Shown: positions 13,401 to 25,590 of the stretch, in pieces | How the letters are laid out: every line of letters starts with the position of its first letter | Numbering within the stretch: the first letter of the stretch is position 1 | Assembly (NCBI GenBank): GCA_947623455.1 | Contig: OX392527.1 | Span: 29,132,201 to 29,196,200 of the forward strand | Source of the DNA: Mimachlamys varia | Lineage: Eukaryota > Mollusca > Bivalvia > Pectinida > Pectinidae | Length of the DNA: 64,000 bases | Reading direction: 5' to 3' | Made by a program: the position numbers and the translations under genes | The notes under the pieces: generated by a model | Told to the model about the DNA's origin: nothing | Databases searched by the model: none | Seen by the model: the letters and a program-made list of their open reading frames with translations, nothing else

Positions 13401-16400
13401 GTAAACTCTGATGCAGAAAAGAGAACAACACATGATGAAATTAAAGACTTTCACAATACTTTTAACCGTGAACTTTAGAAAGCTGAGATTGTTTTATCTT
13501 CTATGATAAATATCGCTTACTGATTCGTTTTCGTTAAAAAGCTCAAGGTACAATCTGATATTTTCAAAATGGTAGCCAGTCTGAACGTCTTGTCATGGTT
13601 ACGGAGCTTATTCAGGTAGTTGAAATGAGAGAAAAATACTCTCTCATGGCCAAAGGTGTAAGATAGGGAAATCCAACTCTTTAGATATTTAAAGTTAGAA
13701 ATACTCACGGCAAAGCATCGGGTTTTACCAAATTTGAAAACTCCGCGGTTTGAATTTCCCTCTCTTTCAGCCTGCTCATAAAAGAGTGTTATATTCTTAT
13801 TCCGGTATTGTCATTTTATTTCGCATTATCCTTCGTGAGCTCTTTTTATTGAAAAACTGATTATCTTGTCCGTTTTTTTTTTTTTTGTAGAGAACCGTCT
13901 CGTTTACTCAAAGCTTATTTTCTATACCTACTTTAGAAAAATGTCTTAGATCTCTCGTTATGTTAGCTTTCTTTTTCCAATAAAGGCAGACGATGATACA
14001 AATATACGACAATAAACGTCTTGGAACACACTTTGTGAAAAACACAAAAAAAACAAGTTTTATTGCCGCTGTCTTTGTCTCATTGAAAAGTATTCAGTTT
14101 TTTGTGTAATATGAAGATGGACGTTTTTAGAATGCTCATTAGTGTGTTTACTTGTTATGATTGACAATGATGACCCGGTTTTCATTTTGAGGATTTGATG
14201 TTTATTTTGATGTGACCAAATTTACATGGCGGGGTCGTCGATGAAGCAGAATACGCTTACTCTTCCGGAACACCTGGTCCTATTATCTTGTCCACATGTA
14301 AACCATTTCTTTTTTCATACTTCGCCCCTTTCTTAATCGATTTCGAGTTCAGATTATGGTTTTGTTAACGCTTCGGTTTCTCTAATTATTTTTCGTTGCA
14401 TCATAAAATTACGCTCGTTTATTTATTTACATATCGAAGCTATTAATTCACTTTGTTACACAATCCTATGATTTTAAGATAGTTGATTGCACCTAAACTG
14501 TCCCTGGCTACCGGTCCGAGACAAAACTCGACAGCATATCAATTCAGTTATGATTGTGTTTGTGCATTGAATAACTTCGTGTTGACTGCGTATCTCTAAG
14601 CTTATGCTTGTTGTATGCTATTTTTGTTGCCTGTGTATTGCTTAAGGGATATCTTAACTGTAAGAGATAATAAATATGTGAAAAAATAGTACACGTGTTT
14701 CATTTATCATATTTGTGATTATCTATCGAGATGTAATACATATCGTAATTACTTACACTTTATTAGTCTGAAAGAATGTGCATATCATGTTAGAGTTAGG
14801 TATTCAATTTTAAGCCTTTGTACGCGTCGCTTTACATTTGTATTTGCGATGTCAAGAAAGATATGTTATTGATACGAATATCTTGTTGCATTTACCTTTG
14901 TTTTTTATGTCTAAATGTAATGATTACAAATAAAATCAACAAACAATTTCTTCTTGTGATCAGGAATGGAACAAAAACAAATAGTACATACAAGTATAAT
15001 CTATATGAAGGTGTGAAACGTTTAATGTTCACAGTTTAGTGGTAATGTGCCTGCCCTCGGGATTCCTGATCGACAAACTTGGAAATGGTCGTAAGTTTAT
15101 CTACACCGGTTTAATGATGCAACGATATGGTAAATAGTACACTTAAAGTACGTGTTATTTTGTTCCCGTGTTTCCTTAAGATGACAGAATGGTTGATCGT
15201 GCCACGTCAGAGACTATAATTATATAATGTAGAGTTTTTTGCGGGGTCAATACTTAGCTTTTCACTGGCTTTGTCCTTATGACAATGCATTCTCATCAAG
15301 AAAATGACATTAACTTGGATTTGGATCTCCTGGTAAGGAGATATTGAATCCCTTTGTATGGATTTTCATAGAGTATACTGTCCCAATGATCCTTCTGCTT
15401 CTTACCCGCAAGAATTGCTACAAATAGTGCTTTTATATTTACGAATAATGTCGTAGACAACACCTATTTCATTTAGAATCGGTATTTCTTTCTATCGTCG
15501 GCCGTACACAATGTAAGCTACTAAAAGCTTTGTGTCTTTTGTTAAAGGTTCTGCAATTCTATTCAGCATTTTACCGCTGATAGGAGCAATTCTTTACACC
15601 GTTGGAGCCATGTCGAATGTACCAGTAAGTACGCCCATGTACCTATTGATGATGATGGGAAATGTGCTAGTGTCTTTTGGAGACGGGGCATTAAGATGTA
15701 TGTATCCTTGTATTATATATAATAAGTTGTCGTATCATAAATGTAGGACTGAAATAGTTACCTAGGTGTAATAGTATACAGTTGATGACAGGGTTTGAGG
15801 GCAACAAATCTTTCGGACACGACGACAAACTGCTGCCCACGGCCGAAGGCCAATGGCAACAGTTTGTATGAGGTTCCAAAAGATCTTATGTTGTGTCCTT
15901 AATCTCGAAGTTCAATAGGGTATAACGGTCGACTAGGTCAGCAAACGTTGTTTATAGACAACACATCGTTGATATACCTGAAAGTGAAATTGAAAGATTT
16001 GGCAAGGTTTTGTTACTTGTCCTGATAAGCCCCTCGACAAGTTCAGCCTCGTATGAAAACATTCGTACCATATCTTCCTTGGTATATTTCATTCAAAGGA
16101 GCCTTTCCATGAGATTACTTTATGGTGTTATCATAACTGGCTTCGTTATTCAGATCTTGCAAGTGCAACATTCTATTTCATGGTTTGATAGAAATTAAAT
16201 AACCACGTTTTGGTCAATCTTTTTAAATCGGATGAAATCGTACAATCAATATATATATATATATTAAACGTTTCTGTTACATAAGGAATGAATAAAAAAG
16301 TTGTTGCCTCAATTTTGCATGAAGGCATATGGGCTTGTTTTGATAATTGAAGAAACCTGTTCACGTTCGTACCATTAACGCTTTAAAGGTTTACACATCC

Positions 16401-19400
16401 CTCCTTTTATTACCATTCTGGTGAACTTGACCCTATTTTCCTTTATCATTTTCTTATAATTCCCTATCTCTGGACATTCTCAGTCAGTGGTCCGTTCCTA
16501 GGCGCGTCAGTTGTCAACTTTGTTACACTACTTTATTGCATTTCTTTGTCTTGTTTGCATTTTCGATATTAAACACTAGTAACATAGTATCGATGTTTAT
16601 ACAAATATTTACACCTATATAACACAAAACTTAATCATAATGGATGTCGAACAAATATTTTTCTTTATTGAATGATTATTCTCTTTGCCACAGTTGTTCA
16701 GGCTAGAGTCGTAGCCCATAGTTTCCCAGAATCCTCATTGGTCTCCAATGCGTTTAGTTCTTTGGGCTATTCTGGACAGGCCCTGACGTTATATACCGCC
16801 CCTTCCATGGCAACGGTTGTGGGGTTGATACCTACCCTATGGATAGGTATGATTACAATAAAACTAAACCAGCTGGAAATGTTAGATAATGCATTCTGTA
16901 AAACATGGTCTGGTCTAGTCTGGTCTCATTGGTCTAGACTCATTAATCTTTTTTCATTGATCTCATCTTAAATTTTTTGTGTTTTGGTCTAAAATGTTTG
17001 CCAGAGCAGACAAAAATTTGAGTTCAGACCAGATCAATGAAACCCGACCACACCAGACCAAAGTTGAGATCAGACCAATTAAGTCAGACCAGACCAGACC
17101 AATGTTTATAGTATGTCGTTTTATTTTACTTTTAGCATACGGTATATATGTTATTTTTCGAATCATAGGAAAAGACTAAATTATTACAACGCTATCGTGT
17201 GACCATTAAAGAATGCTTATGCGTGTAATGTACTGGATATCATCACTTCAATTCACTAATTGAAACTAAACGTACAACACATGCTTTATTATTTTGTATT
17301 CAAATTGCACAGGTCTTAAGATACCTGATTCTAATGATGATAACCATATGCGTGATTATATTACCATTGCACACTCTCTATCTGTATTATAGGGACAGCC
17401 GTCTGTGGATTAGGGGTTTTGTGTGCAGTTTGGTTACTGTTTCTTCTCCGAGTAGAAACACCACAGATAGAGGACGTTCATAACAATAAAATGTTGGTGA
17501 GTAATATGCACCGTCTAATTCTACCGTTAATTGAGAATCACAGTGGTTATAGCAAACAAAACAAGTTTTGAATTAAAAAGTAATCGACTTTATATTTGAA
17601 GTTAATTGTTTTCTTGTTTTATATTTGCGCTATAAAAATACAGAAACAGTAGCCTGTTTTATATGAGCACCATTTTACAAGTAATTGATGCAGTAAGAAT
17701 GGTACGTAAATACTCTCAAAATCATAACACCAACGTTAAGATTGTTTTAAAGGCGTCTATATACCAAAATAACAAAGAAAATGTAACTGATATATTTCTT
17801 TCCCAAATGACATAGTTTCCATATATCAAATAAGCACAACCTGACTAGTATGCACTGTAAGGTCCTATTTCAAATAATTTGGTAGGTTGGTGATGTATAC
17901 AATGAAGGAAACTCGATAAAATATAAAGCACATTTAAGCATTAAACACGCGTTATTAATTTTGTCTGGAATCCTGTTCCGTGTTTTAGGACACAGAAAGC
18001 TGTGTAATGCTAACATGTATATTTATTTTTTCCATTGGTTTTGATAGCAAATTATTAATTATTTTAGATAGATTTCTAATACATGCAATAGCCAACAGCC
18101 AGTATTGACCAGATATCTCCAACGTGATGATTTTGACGTGACAATGGTAATGCCGTCACTATAACCACTCCCGTGGTATGGTTTCATAACACGGAACTGG
18201 CCTTTGTAGCGGTCTAAAGTTGCAATACAAACCAAATGTAAAGATATAAATATAAGGTATTGGTTTGCTGGAGCCTCCATAGCCACCGTTAATCTTATTT
18301 GTGTAGTGGCACGGTACATGATATACCCATTTTCATACAACACGATTTTAAATTATACATAACTAGTTTAATTTTACTTCTAAATTAATAAATTCAAGGG
18401 GTTTTACGCAGCTGATCCTTCTACTTCTATATAAGTTTAGACAGTTTGGGTTCCCAGGTGTTGGCCCCTAGCATCACTGAAGAATCCTAGGAGGACGTAG
18501 CAGCTGTATAATGCAGTTTGATTCATATTTTCGGCATAATGTATCTATTACTAAATTTGAAAGATGCAGCATATATGTGTGTAACGTCATCTTTGGTTTC
18601 CTTGTAGACATTGAAAGAGTTCCTGTCATTGCCGGGGACCTACTGGTTGTATATACTGGCTGTGGGACTCACAAACGCATGTTGGCTTGTGAAACAATCA
18701 AATGTGCCGTAAGACAAACTAACAATGTAAAGAAAATACCTTAACTATAACGTTTTCTACTTTGTCATAACAATGGTAATATGATAATTGAAATCATTAC
18801 CTTCTCATTTCTCAATGCAAAATGTTTCTTGTTATCTTTTATTGTTGTATTTAATGCATCATTTTTCCTTACATAACGTACACGGTGACATAAATAGATG
18901 TCCATCATACATTCTGAGTACACAATATACAAATGTAAACCATCGTTTTAAAAGTAGTTGGTTGTCTAATTGTGATACGACTGATGGTATCCTTGTAGGG
19001 AATATCTACAGCTACGACACGGGTACACGATGACAGAGGCAAGTTACATAACCGGTATATCTCCACTCGTGCTCTTACTGGGTCCATTCCTGTGTTCCGT
19101 ACTGGTAAGTAGCCTGTGTTCCGTACTGGTAAGTAGCCTGTGTTCCGTACTGTTAAGTAGTATATGTTCCGTACTGGTAATTAGTATGTGTTCCGTACTG
19201 GTAAGTAGCCTGTGTTCCGTACTGGTAAGTAGCCTGTGTTCCGTACTGGTAAGTAGCCTGTGTTCCGTACTGGTAATTAGTATGTGTTCCGTACTGGTAA
19301 GTAGCCTGTGTTCCGTACTGGTAAGTAGTCTATGTTTTGTACTGGTAGGTAGTTTGTGTTCCGTACTGGTAAGTAGCCTGTGTTCCGTACTGGTAAGTAG

Positions 19401-22400
19401 CCTGTGTTCCGTACTGGTAAGTAGTTTATGTTTTGTACTGGTAGGTAGTTTGTGTTCCGTACTGGTAAGTAGACTGTGTTCCGTACTAGTAAGTAGCCTG
19501 TGTTCCGTACTGGTAAGTAGCCTGTGTTCCGTACTGGTAAGTAGTCTATGTTCCGTACTGGTAAGTAGTTTGTGTTCCGTACTGGAAAGTAGCCTGCGTT
19601 CCGTACTGATAAGTAGTCTATGTTCTGTACTGGTAAGTAGCCTATGTTCCGTACTGGTAAGTAGCATATGTTCCGTACTGGTAAGTAGTCTATGTTCTGT
19701 ACTGGTAAGTAGTCTATGTTCTGTACTGGTAAGTAGTCTATGTTCTGTACTGGTAGGTAGCCTATGTTCCGTACTGGTAAGTAGCCTATGTTATGTACTG
19801 GTAAGTAGCCTATGTTCCGTACTGGTAAGTAGCCTGTGTTCCGTACTGGTAAGTAGCCTGTGTTCCGCACTGGTAAGTAGCCTATGTTCCGTACTGGTAA
19901 GTAGTCTATGTTCCGTACTGGTAAGTAGCATGTGTTCCGTACTGGTAAGTAGCCTGTGTTCCGTACTGGTAAGTAGCCTATGTTCTGTACTTGTAAGTAG
20001 CCTATGTTCTGTACTGGTAAATAGCCTATGTTCCGTACTGGTAAGTAGCCTATGTTCCGTACTGGTAAGTAGTCTATGTTCCGTACTGGTAAGTAGTCTA
20101 TGTCCCGTACTGGTAAGTAGCCTGTGTTCCGTACTGGTAAGTAGCCTGTGTTCCGTACTGGTAAGTAGCCTGTGTTCTGTACTGGTAAGTAGTCTATGTC
20201 CCGTACTGGTAAGTAGCCTGTGTTCTGTACTGTAAGTACCCTGTGTTCCGTACTGGTAAGTAGCCTATGATCCGTACTGGTAAGTAGCCTGTGTTCCGTA
20301 CTGATAAGTAGCCTGTGTTCCGTACTGGTAAGTAGCCTGTGTTCCGTACTGGTAAGTAGCCTATGATCCGTACTGGTAAGTAGCCTGTGTTCCGTACTGA
20401 TAAGTAGCCTGTGTTCCGTACTGTTAAGTAGTCTATGTTCCGTACTGGTAAGTAGCCTGTGTTCCGTACTGGTAAGTAGCCTATGTTTCGTACTGGTAAG
20501 TAGCCTATGTTCTGTACTGGTAAGTAGCCTGTGTTCCGTACTGGTAAGTAGCCTGTGTTCCGTACTGGTAAGTAGCCTGTGTTCCGTACTGGTAAGTAGT
20601 CTATGTTCCGTACTGGTAAGTAGCCTGTGTTCCGTACTGGTAAGTAGCGTTCTTGTTCGTGTTATTATCATTCACCTCATTCTGAGTTTTAAATCTTTTA
20701 TTTCTAGAGCCTACATCGGATGATAATGGTGATGATGATATACAGCATTATAAATAGCACCCTACCTAGCTTACATGTGCCATTCTAAAGCTCTTAACAC
20801 AATCGATACAATCAAAGCAATGAACATATAAATTGTGCAATACGATTGCAAGGAATTCGCAGATGCTGTCTTATCTGGCGCTCATAAGTCCTATGCCACC
20901 TGGCTAGTATATCCATATGTGTGTATGCCTGCATGTGTGTGTGTTAAAAGTGAATTGTGTTCTTGCAATTGGACTGTCATTCCAACAGCATTTTTTATAA
21001 TGTCATTTCACTTGAATGCTTAAACCCAAATACTGCAACCACACAGACAGGTTGATAAAATACAATATACATGTAACTTACGATAACAGTTATGGTTATT
21101 GCGGAAACCCCACAGCCATCAACCTCCCCATCCCCTCTTAAACCATTTTCCAAACGCTAATGAATGAAACTCATATATTTTACAGCTGTAGTTATCGTTG
21201 TTCGGGTATTAATAATGATTTGTTTTATGTAATAGTTACAGTCTACAGTGCCATGCACTCGATAACCATTGTTCCACCAACTACCGTTATCACCTTATAC
21301 AATACAACTCTAATAAAACAAGTACCATGTTTCTATGACGTCAACAACAATAAGTGTGACCGGGGCTATGTAAATTATCCAGTAGACAGTGTGACATCAT
21401 CAACTACAGACACTGGCAGAGTTAACATCGGTTTATGTTTAGTCCAAAATGTTGTATTTGATTAACCGTTCTCACGTTTATTCGTTTTAAAATTAAATGT
21501 GTGTATGCAATTTGTGTCCCAATATAGGACTACATGTATAATAAACAAAATAGTAACGAACATAAGGATAATTTAAAAGTTTAAAGATTACCTGTCTATT
21601 ATGTTAAGGTTATTTGGGGAAAGCTTCTAAGGAACACATGTAATTTATACATAAATAGCTTCGCCGATAACCAAACAGGGGTTAATACGTGATTATTGAG
21701 GACGGAATTCAAAACTATTAACTTTAGGCTCTCACGTTCTATTTACGAATGAATACATAATTTATAACTTTTGAAAATGGGATACTTTTTTCATAAAATA
21801 ACTGTTTCTATTGGGGGAGTATGACTGGCCTTAAATTGACAACATCATTTTTGATATTCTGTTTTATTCTATAGTTAAATGCATTGTTTTGGATGTTATT
21901 GATTGTAGATAAAAGAATTGTAAAATATTTTCCAGTTTGTAGGAACAAACTACATTCTATGCCTAAGCATTAATACGTACTTTAAGTATTGTAGATGCCG
22001 TATGTATTAAGGCCAAACACGGGAAACTTAAATGGGTGCGATGGAACAAAGCGTATATGACATCCCTCTGTTTACGAAACCGAATAGGCCTCAATATCCT
22101 CTTTACTATTATTATCATAAAACAAAATGCTGTCATGTAACGATGTGTTACTCATGTCCATATACAAAAACATACTTTATATACAGTCTTAAAGTTCTAC
22201 CATTTTCGCCGACAATGTAGATAGGAAATATTTTTTTTGTCGATTGTATTACATTGCAGTAGAGAAGACAACGTATGGATAGATAATCCAAGTTTTACTA
22301 TAATTGTAAAACTCCTGAATGTAAATAGATGTAAGATATTTCTAACATAAGTTATATACTGATCTGCAAGTGGTACCTGTATGCTGATATAGTGTTTAAT

Positions 22401-24504
22401 CGAAAGCGTATATAGAACTGGGATTTTTTCTTCAGCTTTACCTGATGGTACTTCCATAGCTTTCATAGCAATTATCCTCGTTAATTCCAATGAGTCAAAA
22501 TCCAGACTTTCTCTTCAATTAGCACTTCATATCACATTTTGCATTTCATTCAAGTAAAACCTGACAGTTCATTCTTACAATATTGTAGAAGAAGATCGAA
22601 TGTGACGGGATCATGCTCGTATTTTTTCAAGCATGGATGGTGCCACTGTATGCCTTAATGGGATTCTATCCGGATGCCAACGTTATCATTATTTCCTTAG
22701 CAGACGGGATAGGCATAACTATGAATGCAGTAAGTGTTGGTAGCTTAATGAGTATTCGTTAAGACTAGTCTTGGACTAGTCTAGTCTAGTCTTGTGGTTC
22801 GCCCTCTCTTTGTGACAAACAGTTTTGTTTCTATGTAGCCTGGCATCCAACGTGCGTTCCATTTGATATTGAGCTGACAAGACAATGATGAATATACGAT
22901 TTTAAATTGTTTCAACAAGTTTATGGATTTTAATCTGTTATACTTACTATAAAAAAAACTCTAGACTCTAAGAGTCATTTTTTTGTAATACTATATAGTC
23001 TGACATTTCATTTTTGTAAACAACCCCATCGCCGTTTTTCGACCGAATTGCCCCTTTGTCAATGTGTTGCTTTTAAAATAAACGATTTGGAATGTTTACC
23101 TGTAAAACGACGAAACGAACTTTTATAAAGTACAAGTATTGTATAATGATCTACGTTTAATATCAAAAATGGTTTTACATTGGAAATAAAATCAAAAATG
23201 AATTATACATTACTCATAAAAATTTGGTGTGTTTATCTACTATATAGGCAATGATGTGGCAGATGCTCGTTGTCTTGTCTCCCGCGTCTTATGTGGGAAC
23301 ACTTGGAGGTGTCATGTACTTATTTGGGAACATATTAACTGCGCTGACCTACATTGCCTCAGGGTATATACTGAAAAGGAAGAAAGAGTGAGTATGATTA
23401 AAATCGTCTGCTAAATATCTATGTCTGTATATCAAATTTACGTAAATTTTAATTGACGAACTATATTTTGTTCGGTATGAATCGGTTTGCTTGGCTGCGT
23501 TTTTCCACTGAGGCAACTGTTCACATAAGTACCCCGCTACCATCCAGACTTACAAACATGATTTATATAAATAAATATATGACGTAAATGTAATCCCGTT
23601 GCTTTGTTCATGTTCTTGAAATTTATTGTATTTACAGAGTGGATGTGGATGAGGCTCTGCATAGTTACCAGAATTTCTTCCTTATGTTGGTAATCATGTC
23701 GTCCACAGGGATGATCTGCGGAGCATTGATGAATGTACTGGATGGCCGAAAGGTGATATAACTTTAAATGAATTTGATTCATTCAGTAGCACATGCATTT
23801 TAATAAGTCGAGTCGAAGTCCGAAGTCTGGTCTAATCTATTTAGTATTTGAATACTGTCAGTTGTGTCCCTTAAAAACCTGTGTATCTAATTATGATAAA
23901 TATCCTGTGTAGTAAAATATAAGCACTTATTTATTTCTTTAAAAAATGGTATCATTCTGCATCAAACGTGTTCATAATCAAAGATTACTGAAATGAATTA
24001 ATCATATTTTTAATGGACTAGGTTGTCTGTTGATATCATGAAAGTCCATACAATTGTTTTATGTATCCGCTATGTAACGCCAAAGAATTGGTTTTTATGT
24101 CGGCTATAAAAAGTTATTTTTGTCGTGGATTTCCTTATCAATAACCGTTACAGATTCTAATTTGTGTTGTGTATATTCTGTTTCAGGCCTGTGTTTTAAA
24201 CCCCAGAATAGCCAGGTGGAGAAAATCCAATATGGAAACCATAGGACTAATATCGATGATGGAACCGTCAAGTCGGTATTCTGGTATTGATGACGTAAAC
24301 GACAAAACAAAGAACGATGATGACCCGTCCAGTCGGTACTCTGGTATTGATGACGTAAACGACAAAACAAGGAACGATGATGACCCGTCAAGTCGGTACT
24401 CTGGTATTGATGAGGTAAACGACAAAACAATGAACGATGATGACCCGTCCAGTCGGTACTCAGGTATTGATGACGTAATCGACAAAACAATTTCCGTCAG
24501 TTAA
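7413..24504 (+). CDS. MFSD1-like MFS transporter, copy B (complete, 13 exons)
   Basis: Exons: 7413-7419, 12331-12437, 13048-13151, 15035-15090, 15548-15697, 16694-16846, 17393-17496, 18608-18708, 18999-19104, 22589-22729, 23248-23387, 23638-23752, 24187-24504; 1602 nt, about 533 residues with the first exon 9 donor. The tiny exon 1 (ATGACAG) is chosen because C and D have ATGATGACAG before a GT and the phase fits. Exon 2 encodes TM1 (CVLFCNSFLVFGIYYFMELP). Exon 3 is a luminal loop with sequons NNS and NQT and two cysteines. Exon 4 has the MFS motif-A type GFLIDKLGNGR. Later exons match MFSD1 helices. The tail has four 20-residue repeats with YSGI. MFSD1 members export dipeptides from lysosomes; the very short N-terminus lacks a dileucine signal, so the YSGI tail may do the sorting (inference). 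Exon 9 ends in a 65-unit donor array. Confidence 0.78.
7592..7903 (-). other. Hydrophobic small ORF next to the 42-bp array (first copy)
   Basis: The minus-strand frame starts MRKLVAFISFCLLIVAVGTY, a short basic N-terminus then about 16 hydrophobic residues, like a signal anchor, followed by LVYTVHERN. I do not recognise the family. The block 7691-7905 recurs at about 8663-8877, both times bracketed by TTTGTGTACCAC, so it was duplicated within the minisatellite. The two ORFs are nearly identical, which reflects recency rather than selection. It lies inside intron 1 of copy B. It may be a captured exon fragment or chance. Confidence 0.25.
7904..11035. repeat. 42-bp minisatellite in copy B intron 1 (about 70 units)
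   Basis: Tandem units of about 42 bp with core TTTGTGTACCACACTTGGTG then CGCTAAGATGTTATTTTTTA, interrupted at about 8663-8877 by the duplicated ORF block. Variants (GTGCGC/GTACGC, TTATC/TTCATC, ATGTTTGTGAACCGC) occur in repeated blocks, for example across 9640-10290, 10300-10640 and 10640-10990, so segments of several units were copied. The unit is a multiple of three, so long false ORFs run through it on both strands. A few relic units survive in the inverted block near 25735-25810. Confidence 0.9.
8651..8875 (-). other. Second copy of the hydrophobic small ORF
   Basis: A repeat of the ORF at 7592-7903 with few substitutions (for example an R to C change and T to C near the bracketing repeat). 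It ends by reading into 42-bp units. Same caveats: no recognised family, no splice evidence. Confidence 0.25.
11385..11700. repeat. Dispersed repeat with TGACGTCA sites, copy 2
   Basis: In intron 1 of copy B. It contains CCCGAGGGATGCTATTCTTA, GTTGCCAAACACGAGGCTTG and several GACGTCAT palindromes with ATTGTTGCCATAACGTCAT. Related to 4190-4510. Non-coding. Confidence 0.5.
14110..14400 (+). repeat. R1 copy in copy B intron 3
   Basis: Longer R1 copy: AAGATGGACGTTTT, TTACTTGTTATGATTGACAA, CATTTTGAGGATTTGATGTT, TTACATGGCGGGGTCGTCGA, then the CTTCCGGAACACCTGGTC core. It helps define the upstream half of the element, which is shared with the minus copies at 33555-33935 and 57975-58530. Confidence 0.65.
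15930..16060 (+). repeat. Dispersed repeat family R4, copy 2
   Basis: Matches 6780-6950 through ACATCGTTGATATACCTGAA, AAAGATTTGGCAAGG and CAGCCTCGTATGAAAAC. It is in intron 5 of copy B. Confidence 0.5.
16895..17117. mobile_element. Short inverted-repeat element with AGACC-rich ends
   Basis: About 220 bp in intron 6 of copy B. The left end CTGTAAAACATGGTCTGGTC is matched in inverse by the right end GACCAGACCAATGTTTATAG, and the interior is rich in GGTCT/AGACC words. Single ends of the same type lie at about 11165-11205 and 26345-26390 (GACCAGACC...CCATG...TATAGTATG). No coding capacity. It looks like a MITE-type non-autonomous element; superfamily not determined. Confidence 0.5.
18255..18592 (+). 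repeat. R2 copy in copy B intron 7
   Basis: Runs from GGTTTGCTGGAGCCTCCATA through GGCCCCTAGCATCACTGAAG to GCAGCATATATGTGTGTAAC and ends just before the acceptor of exon 8 (18607). Non-coding dispersed repeat. Confidence 0.65.
19090..20648 (+). repeat. 24-bp splice-donor minisatellite, 65 units (copy B)
   Basis: Sixty-four 24-bp units and one 23-bp unit (near 20229-20235) follow and include the end of exon 9. The core is TTCCGTACTG^GTAAGTAG, so nearly every unit presents a consensus 5' splice site after CTG. The reading frame of exon 9 stays open through about 48 units and ends at a TAA at 20233-20235, created by the one-base deletion. Using donor n would add 8(n-1) hydrophobic residues of VSSLCSVL type at the TM8-TM9 loop. 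The intronic flank GTTCTTGTTCG matches the one after the 7-unit array in copy A. Units differ by single-base variants (CTATG/CTGTG, TCTG/TCCG) in patches, which suggests repeated slippage or unequal exchange. Confidence 0.93.
20649..22588 (+). other. Remainder of copy B intron 9
   Basis: AT-rich intron. A 101-codon frame at 21160-21465 has no recognised domain. I see no family exon and no strong repeat. Confidence 0.5.
24262..24500 (+). repeat. 60-bp coding repeat, 4 units, in copy B exon 13
   Basis: Four in-frame 20-residue units of the form PSSRYSGIDDVNDKTKNDDD (the last unit is altered after VIDKT). Copies A and C have one unit. Each unit carries YSGI, which fits YXXPhi, next to acidic DD/NDDD clusters. 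This is the predicted cytosolic C-terminal tail. The repeat makes the tail 49 residues longer than that of A. Confidence 0.9.
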
Positions 24505-24599
24505 ATCTACAACTTATGAGATGGATAGTTGAATATAATGAAAATTATTGTTACATTAATACTTCAAATTTGTTGATCAGTTTGTCAAAGATCAAGGCG

Positions 24600-24950
24600 T
24601 TTGACAGGAAATTAAAGGCCCAGTAACGTAACTTTCGGCAAAACATGAAGCAAAAACAAGCCTAATAACTTATTATATTTATAGATTAAGTAAGGATTAA
24701 CTAATATCAACAATATCCAAGACGAATTCTTACGCGATTTCTGGTACAGCAACAGTAGTTGAAACTCGGTATTTGTAAAGTGGACCACACCTGAATTATT
24801 TTCAATTCTTTTGATTTTTCTGTCAAACGTTTCTTGTTAGTTACCGCTCAGGTTTACTTCGTTTTAGGCTTATCGTTGTATAGTTATCAACTGGATTTTT
24901 TTTCAGAATCACGAAAAATGTCCTGAAGTTGCGTTTATTAGGCCTTTAAT
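24600..24950 (+). repeat. Dispersed repeat R3 after copy B
   Basis: Shares ACGTAACTTTCGGCAAAAC, TATTTATAGATT, GGTACAGCA and ACACCTG-ATTATTTTCAATTC phrases with 43240-44010, where the same element is split by R2. Non-coding. Confidence 0.6.
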
Positions 24951-25384
24951 ATGAACCCCACTCAAGACTTTTTTTTCTGTAACCAGTGAACACTTTTCTT
25001 GTTAATAAACTGCTTATGAAACCAATTAAAACGTTGTTTAGTTTGTTTCTGGTTAGTTCTGCTTCTGTTTTACGTCCTGCGAACAGCTGTTGTCATTTCA
25101 GGACGTGCCAGGTTTTAATGTCATTTAAATATGCAAATTAAGTTGAACTTAAATGCATCAGAAAGCAAAAATTTGGCACAAGTATAGTCATGTAATATAA
25201 CAAAATGTTTGTGCTTACATGCATTTCCTTAATATATTCAATCATAAGCTGTTTGTGATAAGAAATTAATGAATAAATTGACTTTGTTGCAAGATGTAGC
25301 GTGGGATAATTTTAAGCTGCACAATATATGAAACCAGAAAATCAATAGTATCGCTGTACTCTCAAGTGTTGATTCTGTTTTGAC

Positions 25385-25590
25385 CTCGATGGTATAAATC
25401 GGCGTTAACAGGTAGGTATCATACGTGCCCTGTGGATATGGTATAAAGCGGTGACAGGTATGTATCACAAGTACCCTTTTTGTTATCGTATAAAGCGGTT
25501 ACAGGTAGCTATCACACTGCCCTTTGGCGATGGTATAAAGTTGTGGCATGTAGGTATCAAACGCGCCCTAAGGTTATGGTATAAAGCGTT
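25385..25590 (+). repeat. About 50-bp tandem repeat, 4 units
   Basis: Imperfect units built on TGGTATAAAGCGGTTACAGG and GTATCACACGTGCCCT. Diverged, non-coding, lying between the copy B 3' end and the inverted promoter block. Confidence 0.65.

Noticed and set aside
19030..20235. 401-codon + ORF taken as a separate protein
   Set aside because: It is exon 9 of copy B reading through its donor into the array. It is treated as an exon extension, not a gene.
19090..20648. CRISPR-like or leucine-rich repeat coding array
   Set aside because: No spacers, and VSSLCSVL does not match a leucine-rich repeat pattern. The unit is explained by the exon-intron junction.
19277..20671. 464-codon minus-strand ORF of LLTSTEHR / YLPVRNTG repeats
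   Set aside because: It is the antisense of the 24-bp donor array and changes frame with the 23-bp unit. No independent evidence for a gene.
21160..21465. 101-codon ORF in intron 9 of copy B, with GACACTGGCAGAGTT resembling the exon 8 start
   Set aside because: The match to exon 8 is only about 16 bases with no continuation, and is expected by chance at this scale. No domain in the ORF.
24104..24490. Minus-strand ORFs of 128 and 100 codons opposite exon 13
   Set aside because: They are antisense shadows of the 60-bp coding repeat.
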